DNA from: Chitinilyticum piscinae | GTDB taxonomy: Bacteria; Pseudomonadota; Gammaproteobacteria; Burkholderiales; Chitinibacteraceae | DNA length: 64,000 nt | Direction: 5' to 3' | Assembly: GCF_015223195.1 (NCBI RefSeq) | Contig: NZ_JADFUA010000004.1 | Span: 1-64,000, forward strand | In this document: one piece after another, positions 1 through 7,409 of the stretch | Layout of the letters: each line of letters opens with the position of its first letter | Numbering within the stretch: position 1 is the first letter of the stretch | Notes under the pieces: generated by a model | What the model was told of the DNA's origin: nothing | The model's input: the letters and a program-made list of their open reading frames with translations, nothing else | Databases searched by the model: none | Made by a program: the position numbers and the translations under genes

Positions 1-445
1 CGACAATCACCTTGTCGAAACTCTGCCGTTTGACCACGCCCGTCGATTCGGCGGCACGGATGGTTTGTGTGAGCAGCCATTCCAACCCTTCTTCGCCAAT
101 GCGTTTGCGCCAGCGGGTCAGCGAACTGGGGTCAATCGGCGGCTGATGCTGAAACCAGGTTTCACCGCAGAACAGTTGCCAGTAGGGATTCTCCACCCAG
201 CCCCAGACCACGTCGTCATCTGACAAATCAAAGGTGTGCTGCAGATACAGCAGACCGGCAATCAGCCTTGGTGGCAGCGCCGGTCGTCCACGCTGAGAGG
301 GAAACAGGCCAGCCCATTCCCGCTCGAACACACTCCAGTCGATGTGTTCCGCCAGTTGTACCAGCGGGTGCCGGAGATTGACCAGCTCATCCAGACGTTG
401 GCGAAACAGATCATTGGGCTTCGGTGGCAGCGGTTTGGGGCCCAT
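1..445 (-). CDS. IS5-family transposase, N-terminal part (runs off window)
   Basis: Reading leftward from the ATG at 445 the frame is open to the window edge, giving about 148 residues that begin MGPKPLPPKPNDLFRQRLDE. The stretch DDDVVWGWVENPYWQLFCGE and the following QPPIDPSSLTRWRKRIG are typical of the N-terminal DUF772 domain of IS5-group DDE transposases. The DDE catalytic core and the C-terminus lie to the left of the window, so whether the element is intact cannot be judged. The terminal inverted repeat should lie between 446 and about 530, but I could not define it because the other end is not visible. Together with the IS30 element at 5131-6229 it marks this part of the window as mobile-element-rich. 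Confidence 0.88.
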   Translation of the reverse strand, partial: MGPKPLPPKPNDLFRQRLDELVNLRHPLVQLAEHIDWSVFEREWAGLFPSQRGRPALPPRLIAGLLYLQHTFDLSDDDVVWGWVENPYWQLFCGETWFQHQPPIDPSSLTRWRKRIGEEGLEWLLTQTIRAAESTGVVKRQSFDKVIV

Positions 446-788
446 GCGGGTCTCGAAAATTTGCAAGGAAACGCGTCGATTTTAATGAAAACTTGCAAAT
501 TCATGGGGGGGAATGACATGTTTTACCATTGAAATCATTGACATATGAATTATTCAGGGCCGACTAATCAGCATGGCGATACCCTGGCCATTAACCTTCT
601 ACCCTAAGGGCAGGAGCCAAAGTCATCAACCCAGATCAAGGCGCTCATCATCGCTGGTATTTGTTATTCAAAAGCTTAAGCGGTTTGGTGTTACACCGCT
701 TACGTCGTTGCCTTCGTGTTGAAGCAGTCCCGCAGTGATTTACTCGACGGTTGTAATGCATACCATTCCGAGCGAGGAATAATTCAGT
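446..788. other. Intergenic stretch between IS5-type transposase and luxR-type gene
   Basis: No convincing gene is seen. It should contain the end of the IS5-type element (near-repeats AAAATTTGCAAG and AAAACTTGCAAATT occur at about 457-508). It also contains one clear hairpin at 677-702. The sequence is AT-richer than the core genome. Confidence 0.6.
677..702 (-). terminator. Hairpin downstream of the luxR-type gene
   Basis: TAAGCGGT and ACCGCTTA form a perfect 8-bp stem around a 10-base loop. On the minus strand it lies about 87 bases after the stop of the LuxR-type gene and is followed by CTTTTG, a weak T-run. A terminator is plausible. It could instead be a binding palindrome. Confidence 0.35.
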
Positions 789-1877
789 TCAGAGCTGAGG
801 GAGTCTAGCTAGAAGTCGCAGTAAATCTTGCAATGATTGCATGCCAGTTTTTCCTAGCAGCGAGCGAATCTGGGTGCGGATTGTTGAGATTGCCACGCCA
901 TTAAGCTCGGCAATCGTTTGCGGAGCATGCCCAGCCAAGAGCATTTTGGCCAATTTTACCTCGCTATCCGTCAGACTAAACCAATTCTGCAGCCTTTGGT
1001 TGTCATTGCGTCCATCCATTAACGCATGGTTCGCAAGTACGATCAGGCTCGGAGAGTGGCCTGCAAGCCAAGTCAATGTATGTGCATTATGCAAAGGAAT
1101 GATGGTTATATATAGTGCTGGCTCTACAGCTAATTTCAGATATTGTGGCCTTCCCAGTTGCTGTGCCGCTGTAATTTTCCCTGCCAGCATTCCTGGTTTA
1201 CCTTTACTATCAAGTCTACCGTTACGAAGAATTAAACTGTGACCGGCATCAATAAGCCGTTTTGCTTCAGTGTTCTCATAGATAAGTCGGCTTTCCGCAT
1301 TGATGAAGAATGCGGCTTGCTGATGTGCAGAACAGCCATATTCACCAGCATGCAATGCTTGCTGCAGTTGGGCTGTCTTGAGGCATAGCGTCATCGACTG
1401 CATGAAATGCGGAAAAATCAGCCCAATCATTTGTCGCTGCTGAGCAGAAAATTCAGCCTTTCTGCCATCTGTATTGTGCGCAAGATAAAATTCGGTCTGC
1501 GCATCACGGTATATGCAGCCACCAGCTACCCTGAGCAGATCATTCGCCGAAAGAAACTCTTGGTAAAACGCATCATGGCGAACAAAGTTGTTGTCAAAAA
1601 CATCTGCGCAGAATAGCAGTTGCCCGGCGGACTGCCGAGCAGTGTAACTCCGGCGTGGATCGATGGCATGAAAATAAGACTGATAATCCTCAACCAGTTT
1701 GGGGCGATCGATCGTGCAGCCATTGTAAACAACCTGCTGATTCAAGCGGTTCATGCCCATTAAATGGCTCCCTGCAAGACCAACCAGCTGATCAATCTGG
1801 CTGAGTACGCTGGGAATGCCATTGTGGTCAAGGGCTAAGCCGTAGATGGCATGAATGGTGCGGTGAAGCTGGTCCAT
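789..1877 (-). CDS. LuxR-type HTH transcriptional regulator
   Basis: A 362-residue protein. The C-terminal 60 residues (about 302-360) form a LuxR/GerE helix-turn-helix: LTDSEVKLAKMLLAGHAPQTIAELNGV... followed by the recognition helix STIRTQIRSLLGKTGM. The N-terminal 240 residues look like the sensory part of large stand-alone LuxR proteins rather than a receiver domain or an acyl-homoserine-lactone domain; I recognise no ligand pocket. It is transcribed divergently from the RTX gene, with 150 bases between the starts, so regulation of that gene is a reasonable inference. The ATG at 1877 is the only start giving the full N-terminal region. Its signal is unknown. Confidence 0.85.
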   Translation of the reverse strand: MDQLHRTIHAIYGLALDHNGIPSVLSQIDQLVGLAGSHLMGMNRLNQQVVYNGCTIDRPKLVEDYQSYFHAIDPRRSYTARQSAGQLLFCADVFDNNFVRHDAFYQEFLSANDLLRVAGGCIYRDAQTEFYLAHNTDGRKAEFSAQQRQMIGLIFPHFMQSMTLCLKTAQLQQALHAGEYGCSAHQQAAFFINAESRLIYENTEAKRLIDAGHSLILRNGRLDSKGKPGMLAGKITAAQQLGRPQYLKLAVEPALYITIIPLHNAHTLTWLAGHSPSLIVLANHALMDGRNDNQRLQNWFSLTDSEVKLAKMLLAGHAPQTIAELNGVAISTIRTQIRSLLGKTGMQSLQDLLRLLARLPQL

Positions 1878-2027
1878 CAGGTTTTGACCCTGTTCAGACG
1901 ATGGGATGATGATCGGAGTACCTGTTCAGTGTGTCATCCACACTATTGATGATGACATGGGGTCCGCTCTTATCCATGCTAACGGCAACGCCACGCTTTC
2001 ACAAGTCAACAGAACTACGGAGGTTGT

Positions 2028-4877
2028 ATGTCATACACTGTTGGTAGCTCAGCTTCGGACAAACTTTATGAATATGTTGAAGACAACAATGGAAATGTCC
2101 TATTTGATGGCCGTTCAAGTGCCGAGCAATACTTTGGTTATGACGGTAATGATACGATTGATGTTCATCGCGACGATGGATTAGGGGATGTATTGCATCC
2201 CATCGATACTTTGGATGGTGGGGCTGGGGACGATTATTTATTTGGTGATCATTGTGTGATGATCGGTGGTGATGGCAACGATACTATTATAGGTGCAAGT
2301 CAATATGAACATGGCCGCTTTGCGGACACGATTATTGGTGGTGCAGGAAATGACCTCTTGGAAGGTGGATTTGGGAGGGATGTATTCATCTTTGATCCTG
2401 GATTCGGGATGGATACAATTAGTACGTATCGCGACCTGAATGCGGCTGGTTATGAAACGCCATATGAATTTGATCTGGTATTTCGTGGGTTCAAGTCGAC
2501 CGACTTGCTGAGTATCAGTGAGGGTGTGGTGGTTTATGATGGGCAGGTTTCACGCGGTGGGATCGCATTGCACTTCAAAGGCGGGGAGGTTCTTAATATG
2601 TATGTCCCCGGAGTTAATTCAATAAAAAGAGTTGATTTTACCATTAAATTCGATGATGGGGTTTTCAATGGGAATTCGATTTTTCCTGGGGTGGTTTCCG
2701 ATGGTGTAGATCCAACACGGTTAAAGTTCGCATATCTAACAGTCGCAGGAAATAATACCTCCCAAGAGCTCTGGGGTGGGGGTGGTGCAGACACTATCCG
2801 TGGTGCAGGCGGTGATGACACAATAAGATCAATGGATGGGCATGATTCGGTAGATGGGAGTATCGGCAACGATAGTGTTTTGGGTGGGGCAGGGAATGAT
2901 ACCATTTATGGTGGGGATGGCAATGATGAAATCGATGCTGGTTGGACCTACGTGGAAAATGGATTGTCGAAGCAAGATATAGATTATGATCTGATTTTTG
3001 GGGGGGCTGGGAATGATACTTTGCGTGGCTGGGGAGGAGGAGATACGCTGGATGGCGGCAGCGGCGCAGATTATATGGAGGGTGGGGACGGAGGGGATTT
3101 ATATATCATAGATAATATGGCCGATCGTGCTATGGATTATGCTTATGAGTATGCTGTGCAAGGTGTCGATACTGTCAAAAGTTATCTGGCAGATATTGAT
3201 CTTGCTGATTGGAACATGTTCGGTAGCGGCGACAGAATCGAGTGTGGCTGGATAGCCAGTACAGGGTCTGCAAATATGAAGGGTAATTCGCTCGGTAATC
3301 TTATTTACGCAGGCCTGGGTAATAATATTATTGATGCCGGTACGGGTGTCAATCCTGATACTGTATCGTATATGCATGCGACAAATGGTCGTGGTGTAGT
3401 GGTCGACCTTGGCTTGAGTACAGCCCAAAATACTGTTGGGTCAGGGTGGGATGCGCTTACTGGCTTCGAAAACTTGGCTGGAACTGGCTATGCCGACAAA
3501 CTCTCGGGAAATAACTGGGCTAACACCTTGCTTGGAGATGCCGGGAATGACACGATCAGTGGCTGGGGTGGCAATGATATTTTGAATGGGGGCGCTGGAA
3601 TTGATAGCCTAGTTGGCGGCGCCGGCTCCGATGTCTACTTTGTAGATAATCAGGCAGATGTGGTTGTCGAAGTGGATGGGAATGATTCCGGGGATGATAG
3701 CGTTTCATCTACGGTAAGTTACGCCTTGAGTAGCAATTTAGAAAAGCTGACTCTGACTGGCATTGTTGCGATTAATGGGACGGGGAATGATCTTAATAAT
3801 ATAATTTCCGGGAATGTCGCAGCTAATGTTCTGACAGGAATGAATGGTGACGACAGATTAAATGGCGGCGCATCTGCCGATACAATGGTCGGTGGTGCAG
3901 GTGATGACGTCTATTATGTTGATAATGTTGGCGATAAAGTCATCGAGGCCCACTCTTTCGATGGTAATGACTTGGTGTTGGCATCTGTATCTGCAGTGCT
4001 GGCAAATTATGTCGAACGATTGACCTTGACCGGTAGTATGGCGATTAATGGGATAGGCAACTCTCTTTCGAACTCGCTGATTGGAAACTCAGCAAGTAAT
4101 GTGCTGTATGGTGGGCTTGGAAATGATAGCCTTAATGGCGGTTTGGGGGCGGATACGCTTAATGGTGGTTCTGGAAATGATGCTTATCATTTAGATAATG
4201 TAGTTGACCAAATTGTTGAAACAAGTGCAACGGCAACTGAAATTGATAGCGTTTATGTCGGATTTAGTTATGCCCTTGGTGCCAACCTAGAAAATCTGAC
4301 TCTTGAAGGTGTGCAAAGTATCAACGGATCAGGTAACGCTGCTGCGAATTTCATTACTGGGAATGAGGGAGGCAATACTTTGAGTGGCGGCCTTGGCAAT
4401 GATACGCTGTCGGGGGGCGGCGGGAACGATCAGTTGTTTGGCGGAGCAGGATCTGATAGCTTTATTTTCGGTAGTTTAAGCGGGGTGGATAAAGTCAATG
4501 ATTTCACCAGTAAAATAGATCGGATTGTGCTCGATAGCTCGTCGCTTGGAGGGGTCGGTGATCGAGATGGGGTGTTAGAAGGTGCAATAACTCGCACTAC
4601 TTCAGGGGTATTTTCGCTGTCTAATGAATTGGTCGTTTTTAGTAGCAATATTGCTGGAAATATTTCGGCTGCTTCCGCTGCAGCAAAAATAGGAGCTGCA
4701 ACTGCTAATTTTACAATCGGAGCGGAGCGGATATTTGTGGTGGATAACGGGATCCAGTCATCATTGTTTCTTTTCAAGGCCGGCGACTCGGATGCACTTG
4801 TTGAAAGTAATGAGTTGATATTGCTTGCTAATATTAATGGAACTACTGTACACACTGATTATTGGTTGCAGGCATGA
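2028..4877 (+). CDS. Large RTX (hemolysin-type calcium-binding repeat) protein
   Basis: A 949-residue acidic protein made almost entirely of glycine/aspartate nonapeptide repeats (GGxGxDxLx type, e.g. GGAGNDTIYGGDGNDEI near residue 290 and GGLGNDTLSGGGGNDQLFGG near 790). These form calcium-binding beta-rolls outside the cell. From about residue 495 three modules of roughly 100 residues recur, each with SNLEKLTLTG/INGTGN, a GN-rich step, an RTX block and VYYVDNxxDxVxE. There is no Sec signal peptide, and the C-terminal ~130 residues are repeat-free, as expected for a type I secretion signal. No protease, lipase or hemolysin domain is recognisable, so an adhesin, surface-layer or matrix role is more likely than an enzyme. 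No type I transporter lies nearby. The RBS GGAGG (2019-2023) fixes the ATG. Base composition is clearly lower in GC than the core genes, suggesting transfer. Confidence 0.9.
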   Translation: MSYTVGSSASDKLYEYVEDNNGNVLFDGRSSAEQYFGYDGNDTIDVHRDDGLGDVLHPIDTLDGGAGDDYLFGDHCVMIGGDGNDTIIGASQYEHGRFADTIIGGAGNDLLEGGFGRDVFIFDPGFGMDTISTYRDLNAAGYETPYEFDLVFRGFKSTDLLSISEGVVVYDGQVSRGGIALHFKGGEVLNMYVPGVNSIKRVDFTIKFDDGVFNGNSIFPGVVSDGVDPTRLKFAYLTVAGNNTSQELWGGGGADTIRGAGGDDTIRSMDGHDSVDGSIGNDSVLGGAGNDTIYGGDGNDEIDAGWTYVENGLSKQDIDYDLIFGGAGNDTLRGWGGGDTLDGGSGADYMEGGDGGDLYIIDNMADRAMDYAYEYAVQGVDTVKSYLADIDLADWNMFGSGDRIECGWIASTGSANMKGNSLGNLIYAGLGNNIIDAGTGVNPDTVSYMHATNGRGVVVDLGLSTAQNTVGSGWDALTGFENLAGTGYADKLSGNNWANTLLGDAGNDTISGWGGNDILNGGAGIDSLVGGAGSDVYFVDNQADVVVEVDGNDSGDDSVSSTVSYALSSNLEKLTLTGIVAINGTGNDLNNIISGNVAANVLTGMNGDDRLNGGASADTMVGGAGDDVYYVDNVGDKVIEAHSFDGNDLVLASVSAVLANYVERLTLTGSMAINGIGNSLSNSLIGNSASNVLYGGLGNDSLNGGLGADTLNGGSGNDAYHLDNVVDQIVETSATATEIDSVYVGFSYALGANLENLTLEGVQSINGSGNAAANFITGNEGGNTLSGGLGNDTLSGGGGNDQLFGGAGSDSFIFGSLSGVDKVNDFTSKIDRIVLDSSSLGGVGDRDGVLEGAITRTTSGVFSLSNELVVFSSNIAGNISAASAAAKIGAATANFTIGAERIFVVDNGIQSSLFLFKAGDSDALVESNELILLANINGTTVHTDYWLQA

Positions 4878-5039
4878 CGCCGATACGTTGAAATCTAGAC
4901 TCTGCTTGCTTTGTTATCAACCCTAGGACAGGACTATGTTTGTATTTTCAATTGCTCGTGGTCACTGTTGAGTCTCAACTCCCTAGTGGTAATACCATAA
5001 TGTCTGAATATAAATCAGATTTTTGATTCGGAGATGGAG

Positions 5040-5061
5040 TCGATTCCCTTCGCCCGCTCCA
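5040..5061 (+). other. tRNA-Gly 3'-end remnant (putative attachment site)
   Basis: These 22 bases run from the T-loop through CCCTTCGCCCGCTCCA. They correspond to the T-arm 3' half and acceptor 3' strand, including CCA, of bacterial tRNA-Gly genes of the GCGGGC...GCCCGCTCCA type. Upstream bases do not continue the tRNA: the 5' T-stem cannot pair and there is no anticodon arm. It is therefore a fragment, not a gene. Such 3'-end copies are what tyrosine-recombinase elements leave at attL/attR. No integrase is visible in the window. Confidence 0.55.
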
Positions 5062-5069
5062 GATGTCTG

Positions 5070-5105
5070 CCGCTAAGTCATTGATTTGGCGGTTTTTGTT
5101 TTTGT
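5070..5105 (+). terminator. Rho-independent terminator-like hairpin after the tRNA remnant
   Basis: CCGCTAA (5070-5076) pairs with TTGGCGG (5086-5092) with one G-U pair and a 9-base loop, followed by TTTTTGTTTTTG. It sits 8 bases after the tRNA-Gly remnant, the usual place of a tRNA terminator, and could be part of the transferred att region. Confidence 0.6.
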
Positions 5106-5130
5106 GCGGTGCCATTGTCACAAAAATATG

Positions 5131-5156
5131 GGCGGTCTCAAGGTCCAAGTGCAACA
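5131..5156 (+). repeat. IS30-type left inverted repeat
   Basis: Starts GGCGGTCTCAAGGTCCAAGT and ends GCAACA. It matches the complement of 6204-6229 at 24 of 26 positions by eye. Confidence 0.9.
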
Positions 5157-5159
5157 GGG

Positions 5160-6185
5160 TTAATGTTTGCTTGCCTGCCGTGATTCGATCACAGCATCAA
5201 AGTACTCGGCAAATACTTCAATCGGCATCTTGAAACCCAGTACGGCGCGTGGCCGGGTGTTCAGACGATGGGCGATCGCATCCAGTTCTTCCTGGCTGAA
5301 CACCGACAGATCCTCTCCCTTGGGCAGATACTGGCGAATCAAGCCGTTGGCGTTCTCATTACTGCCCCGCTGCCAGGGGCTATGCGGATCGGCAAAGTAC
5401 ACCTTGATGCCGGTGCGCGCCGTCAGCTCCTGATGCCGGCTCATCTCTCTCCCCTGATCGTAAGTCAGGGTCTGGCGCAGCTCGGCCTCGGGGATGCGAT
5501 TAAGCATCTGGGTCAGCGCTTCCAGTGCAGAAGCAGCGCTGGCATCAGGCATCTTGGCGAGCATCACCAGCCGGCTGCTGCGCTCTACCAGTGTGGCGAC
5601 ACAGGAGCGATTGCCTGCTCCCTTGATGAGGTCTGTTTCCCAGTGACCAGGAATCAGGCGGCTCTCCACTTCCGCTGGACGCTCGTGGATGCTCAGCATA
5701 TTCGGTAATCGCCCGCGCCGATCTTCACCCTGACTGCGTTTGCGTCGCCCATCATGCCCTTGCCGCAGGCAGCGGATCAGTTCTTTGCGCAATTCACCAT
5801 GCGGCATGGCGTAGATAGCGCTGTAAATGGTTTCGTGTGACATGTGATGGGAGGGATCATCGGGGTAGCGTTCCCGCAGTCTGCCGCTGATCTGCTGGGG
5901 AGACCAGCCTTCTCTGAGCAAATCGATCACTACGTCGAAGGCGAGCGTCTCCGGGCGCAGCTTGGGAAGTCGACGGGGCTGACGCTGGCAACGCCGGGCG
6001 CGAAGCCCAGCCTGGGATGCATCATACGAATGCCGTGTCGCCGCATTGCGACGCAATTCACGACTGAGTGAACTGGGTGCGCGATGGGTCACGCGGGCAA
6101 TCTGCCTCAGGCTATGACCTTGAGCGAGCATCTGCATGATGCAGGCCCGCTCTTCAGGGCTGAGATGGTGGTAGTGAGAAGCCAT
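5160..6185 (-). CDS. IS30-family DDE transposase
   Basis: A 341-residue protein beginning MASHYHHLSPEERACIMQML with the IS30 N-terminal helix-turn-helix (GHSLRQIARVTHRAPSSLSRELRRN, residues ~20-45). The catalytic core carries the acidic residues in the family contexts GHWETDLIKG (first Asp), TYDQGREMSRH (second Asp) and SPWQRGSNENANGLIRQYLP (Glu). All are present and the frame is intact, so the enzyme is probably functional. It fills the IS from 4 bases inside the left repeat to about 20 bases inside the right one. Its job is cut-and-paste or circle-based movement of its own element. Confidence 0.96.
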   Translation of the reverse strand: MASHYHHLSPEERACIMQMLAQGHSLRQIARVTHRAPSSLSRELRRNAATRHSYDASQAGLRARRCQRQPRRLPKLRPETLAFDVVIDLLREGWSPQQISGRLRERYPDDPSHHMSHETIYSAIYAMPHGELRKELIRCLRQGHDGRRKRSQGEDRRGRLPNMLSIHERPAEVESRLIPGHWETDLIKGAGNRSCVATLVERSSRLVMLAKMPDASAASALEALTQMLNRIPEAELRQTLTYDQGREMSRHQELTARTGIKVYFADPHSPWQRGSNENANGLIRQYLPKGEDLSVFSQEELDAIAHRLNTRPRAVLGFKMPIEVFAEYFDAVIESRQASKH

Positions 6186-6203
6186 GGCGACACCTTATCA
6201 GGG

Positions 6204-6229
6204 TGTTGCACGTGGATCTTGAGACCGCC
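6204..6229 (-). repeat. IS30-type right inverted repeat
   Basis: TGTTGCACGTGGATCTTGAG followed by ACCGCC. It is the inverted partner of 5131-5156, with the ATG duplication directly outside. Confidence 0.9.
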
Positions 6230-6240
6230 ATGTCTGGTTT

Positions 6241-6269
6241 GGTCACTGCATGGTCACTATTGGGTCACT
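6241..6269 (+). repeat. Three GGTCACT direct repeats with 11-bp period
   Basis: GGTCACT occurs at 6241-6247, 6252-6258 and 6263-6269, exactly 11 bases apart, just outside the IS30 right end. One-turn phasing of identical heptamers suggests a protein-binding array; no partner protein is known here. It may also be a remnant of a short tandem duplication. Confidence 0.6.
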
Positions 6270-6392
6270 AACTTTTTCAAGGTTCTGACCACGTACTCCG
6301 CCGCCAGAAGCAAGGAGTGGTAACCCTCCGACAGCGTTCCAAGAATGGTTGCGCTGGCCTGAAGTTGTCGTTGCACTTCTTGCAAAGAGTGG

Positions 6393-7262
6393 CTATTTTT
6401 TGCTGCGGGGCAGTCGGTCGCTTTGCTGGGCCTGCCAGCGCTCCCGATCAATCACGTGCACGGCCGCTGGATAGAGCTTGCGAACCTTGGCAACGTAGTT
6501 GCGCGTCTCCGGATATGGCGGGATGCCTTTGTAGCGTTCTACGGCCTTTTCGCCTGCGTTATATCCCGCGGCGACCAGATCAATATCACCATCAAAGCGT
6601 ACGATCAACCAGCGTAGGTATTTGATCCCCCCGCGTACGTTCTGCGTGACATTGAATGTATCGCGCACATTGAACCGCTCGGCCGTGGCCGGCATCAGCT
6701 GCATGATGCCTGCGGCGGATTTCGGCGAGACTGCATGCGGATTCAGCCCGGATTCCACCATGGCAATACTCAGTGCCAGTTGTGGATCGACATCATTCCA
6801 GATGGCGAGCTGGGTAATGATCTGGGCAATCTGTTTCTGTCCCGGGCTCAGACGATCCAGCCTGGCCAGTTGCCCTGCGGGGGCCGGTGCCGGGTCGATA
6901 TCGGCGAGCATGCACGGAGGCAGTTGCTCGCTGTTCAGACGGATGGTCTCCAGCATGGCTCCAGCTTCGGCGTGCCCTTGCTGCGCCGCCACGGCAAACA
7001 GGCTTGCCGCGTAATCGCGATTTTGCGGTACTCCGTTGCCGAATGCATACAGCATGCCCAGCCGGTACTGTGCTTCGATCGTTCCGTTTCGTGCTGCCCG
7101 GCAATAGCCGCGCGCCGCACTCCAGGGCGACGTGCGTTCCAGTTTTTGCAAAACGGCGCGATCCTGATCCATCCAGCTGTCGCTGGCCTGGGCTAGTGCC
7201 GCCAGTATCGAGCCGGTGAGCACCAGTGCCACTGATAAGGGGATCTGCAGAGGATGGTGCAT
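6393..7262 (-). CDS. Lytic murein transglycosylase with Sel1-like repeat
   Basis: A 289-residue exported protein. The ATG at 7262 gives MHHPLQIPLSVALVLTGSIL..., a typical Sec signal peptide ending near AQA; an upstream ATG at 7295 is possible. A Sel1/TPR-like repeat follows (IEAQYRLGMLYAFGNGVPQN, residues ~65-100). Then comes a family 1 SLT domain with the catalytic Glu in IAMVESGLNP and the downstream GIMQLMPATAERFNV and AAGYNAGEKAVERYKGIPPYPET signatures. It should cleave peptidoglycan glycan strands in the periplasm, producing 1,6-anhydro ends. Sel1 plus SLT is also seen in transglycosylases serving secretion or conjugation machines, but none is adjacent. It is divergent from the mechanosensitive channel gene. 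The IS30 element inserted 163 bases beyond its stop without damaging it. Confidence 0.9.
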   Translation of the reverse strand: MHHPLQIPLSVALVLTGSILAALAQASDSWMDQDRAVLQKLERTSPWSAARGYCRAARNGTIEAQYRLGMLYAFGNGVPQNRDYAASLFAVAAQQGHAEAGAMLETIRLNSEQLPPCMLADIDPAPAPAGQLARLDRLSPGQKQIAQIITQLAIWNDVDPQLALSIAMVESGLNPHAVSPKSAAGIMQLMPATAERFNVRDTFNVTQNVRGGIKYLRWLIVRFDGDIDLVAAGYNAGEKAVERYKGIPPYPETRNYVAKVRKLYPAAVHVIDRERWQAQQSDRLPRSKK

Positions 7263-7409
7263 GGTGTACTCCCATGCAGGCAGGGATTCCAGCATAGTGT
7301 GGCTGGAGGTCGTGACAATTGCGGCACTGCGCTTGCGTTGATGGATGGCAGACTTGAGTTCCACAGATGCCGGGTCAACAATCAAATTGTCACCACCCGG
7401 AGGCATGCC

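Larger units (their letters stand above)
4878..5130. other. Intergenic stretch between RTX gene and IS30 element
   Basis: No gene is seen. It contains a tRNA-Gly 3'-end remnant (5040-5061) and a terminator-like hairpin (5070-5105), described separately, and ends with the ATG target duplication of the IS30 element (5128-5130). Confidence 0.6.
5131..6229 (-). mobile_element. Complete IS30-family insertion sequence
   Basis: A 1099-bp element bounded by 26-bp imperfect inverted repeats starting GGCGGTCTCAAG at both outer ends (5131-5156 and complement of 6204-6229; they differ at two positions: G/A in AAGGTCC and A/C before GTGCAACA). It is flanked by a 3-bp direct repeat ATG (5128-5130 and 6230-6232), fitting the 2-3 bp duplications of the IS30 family. 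It contains one intact transposase gene on the minus strand. Intact ends, an intact gene and a matching duplication suggest a fairly recent insertion that may still be active. Confidence 0.92.

Noticed and set aside
2028-4877. Cytolytic RTX toxin
   Set aside because: No pore-forming N-terminal helices, no acylation context and no adjacent activator or type I transporter genes.
5035-5061. Functional tRNA-Gly gene
   Set aside because: Only the 3' end is present; no acceptor 5' strand, D arm or anticodon arm lies upstream.
6257-6451. Small minus-strand reading ending AAEYVVRTLKKLVTQ
   Set aside because: Its only Met start lies inside the transglycosylase gene, there is no RBS, and no homologous family is recognised. 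It could be a remnant but cannot be supported.
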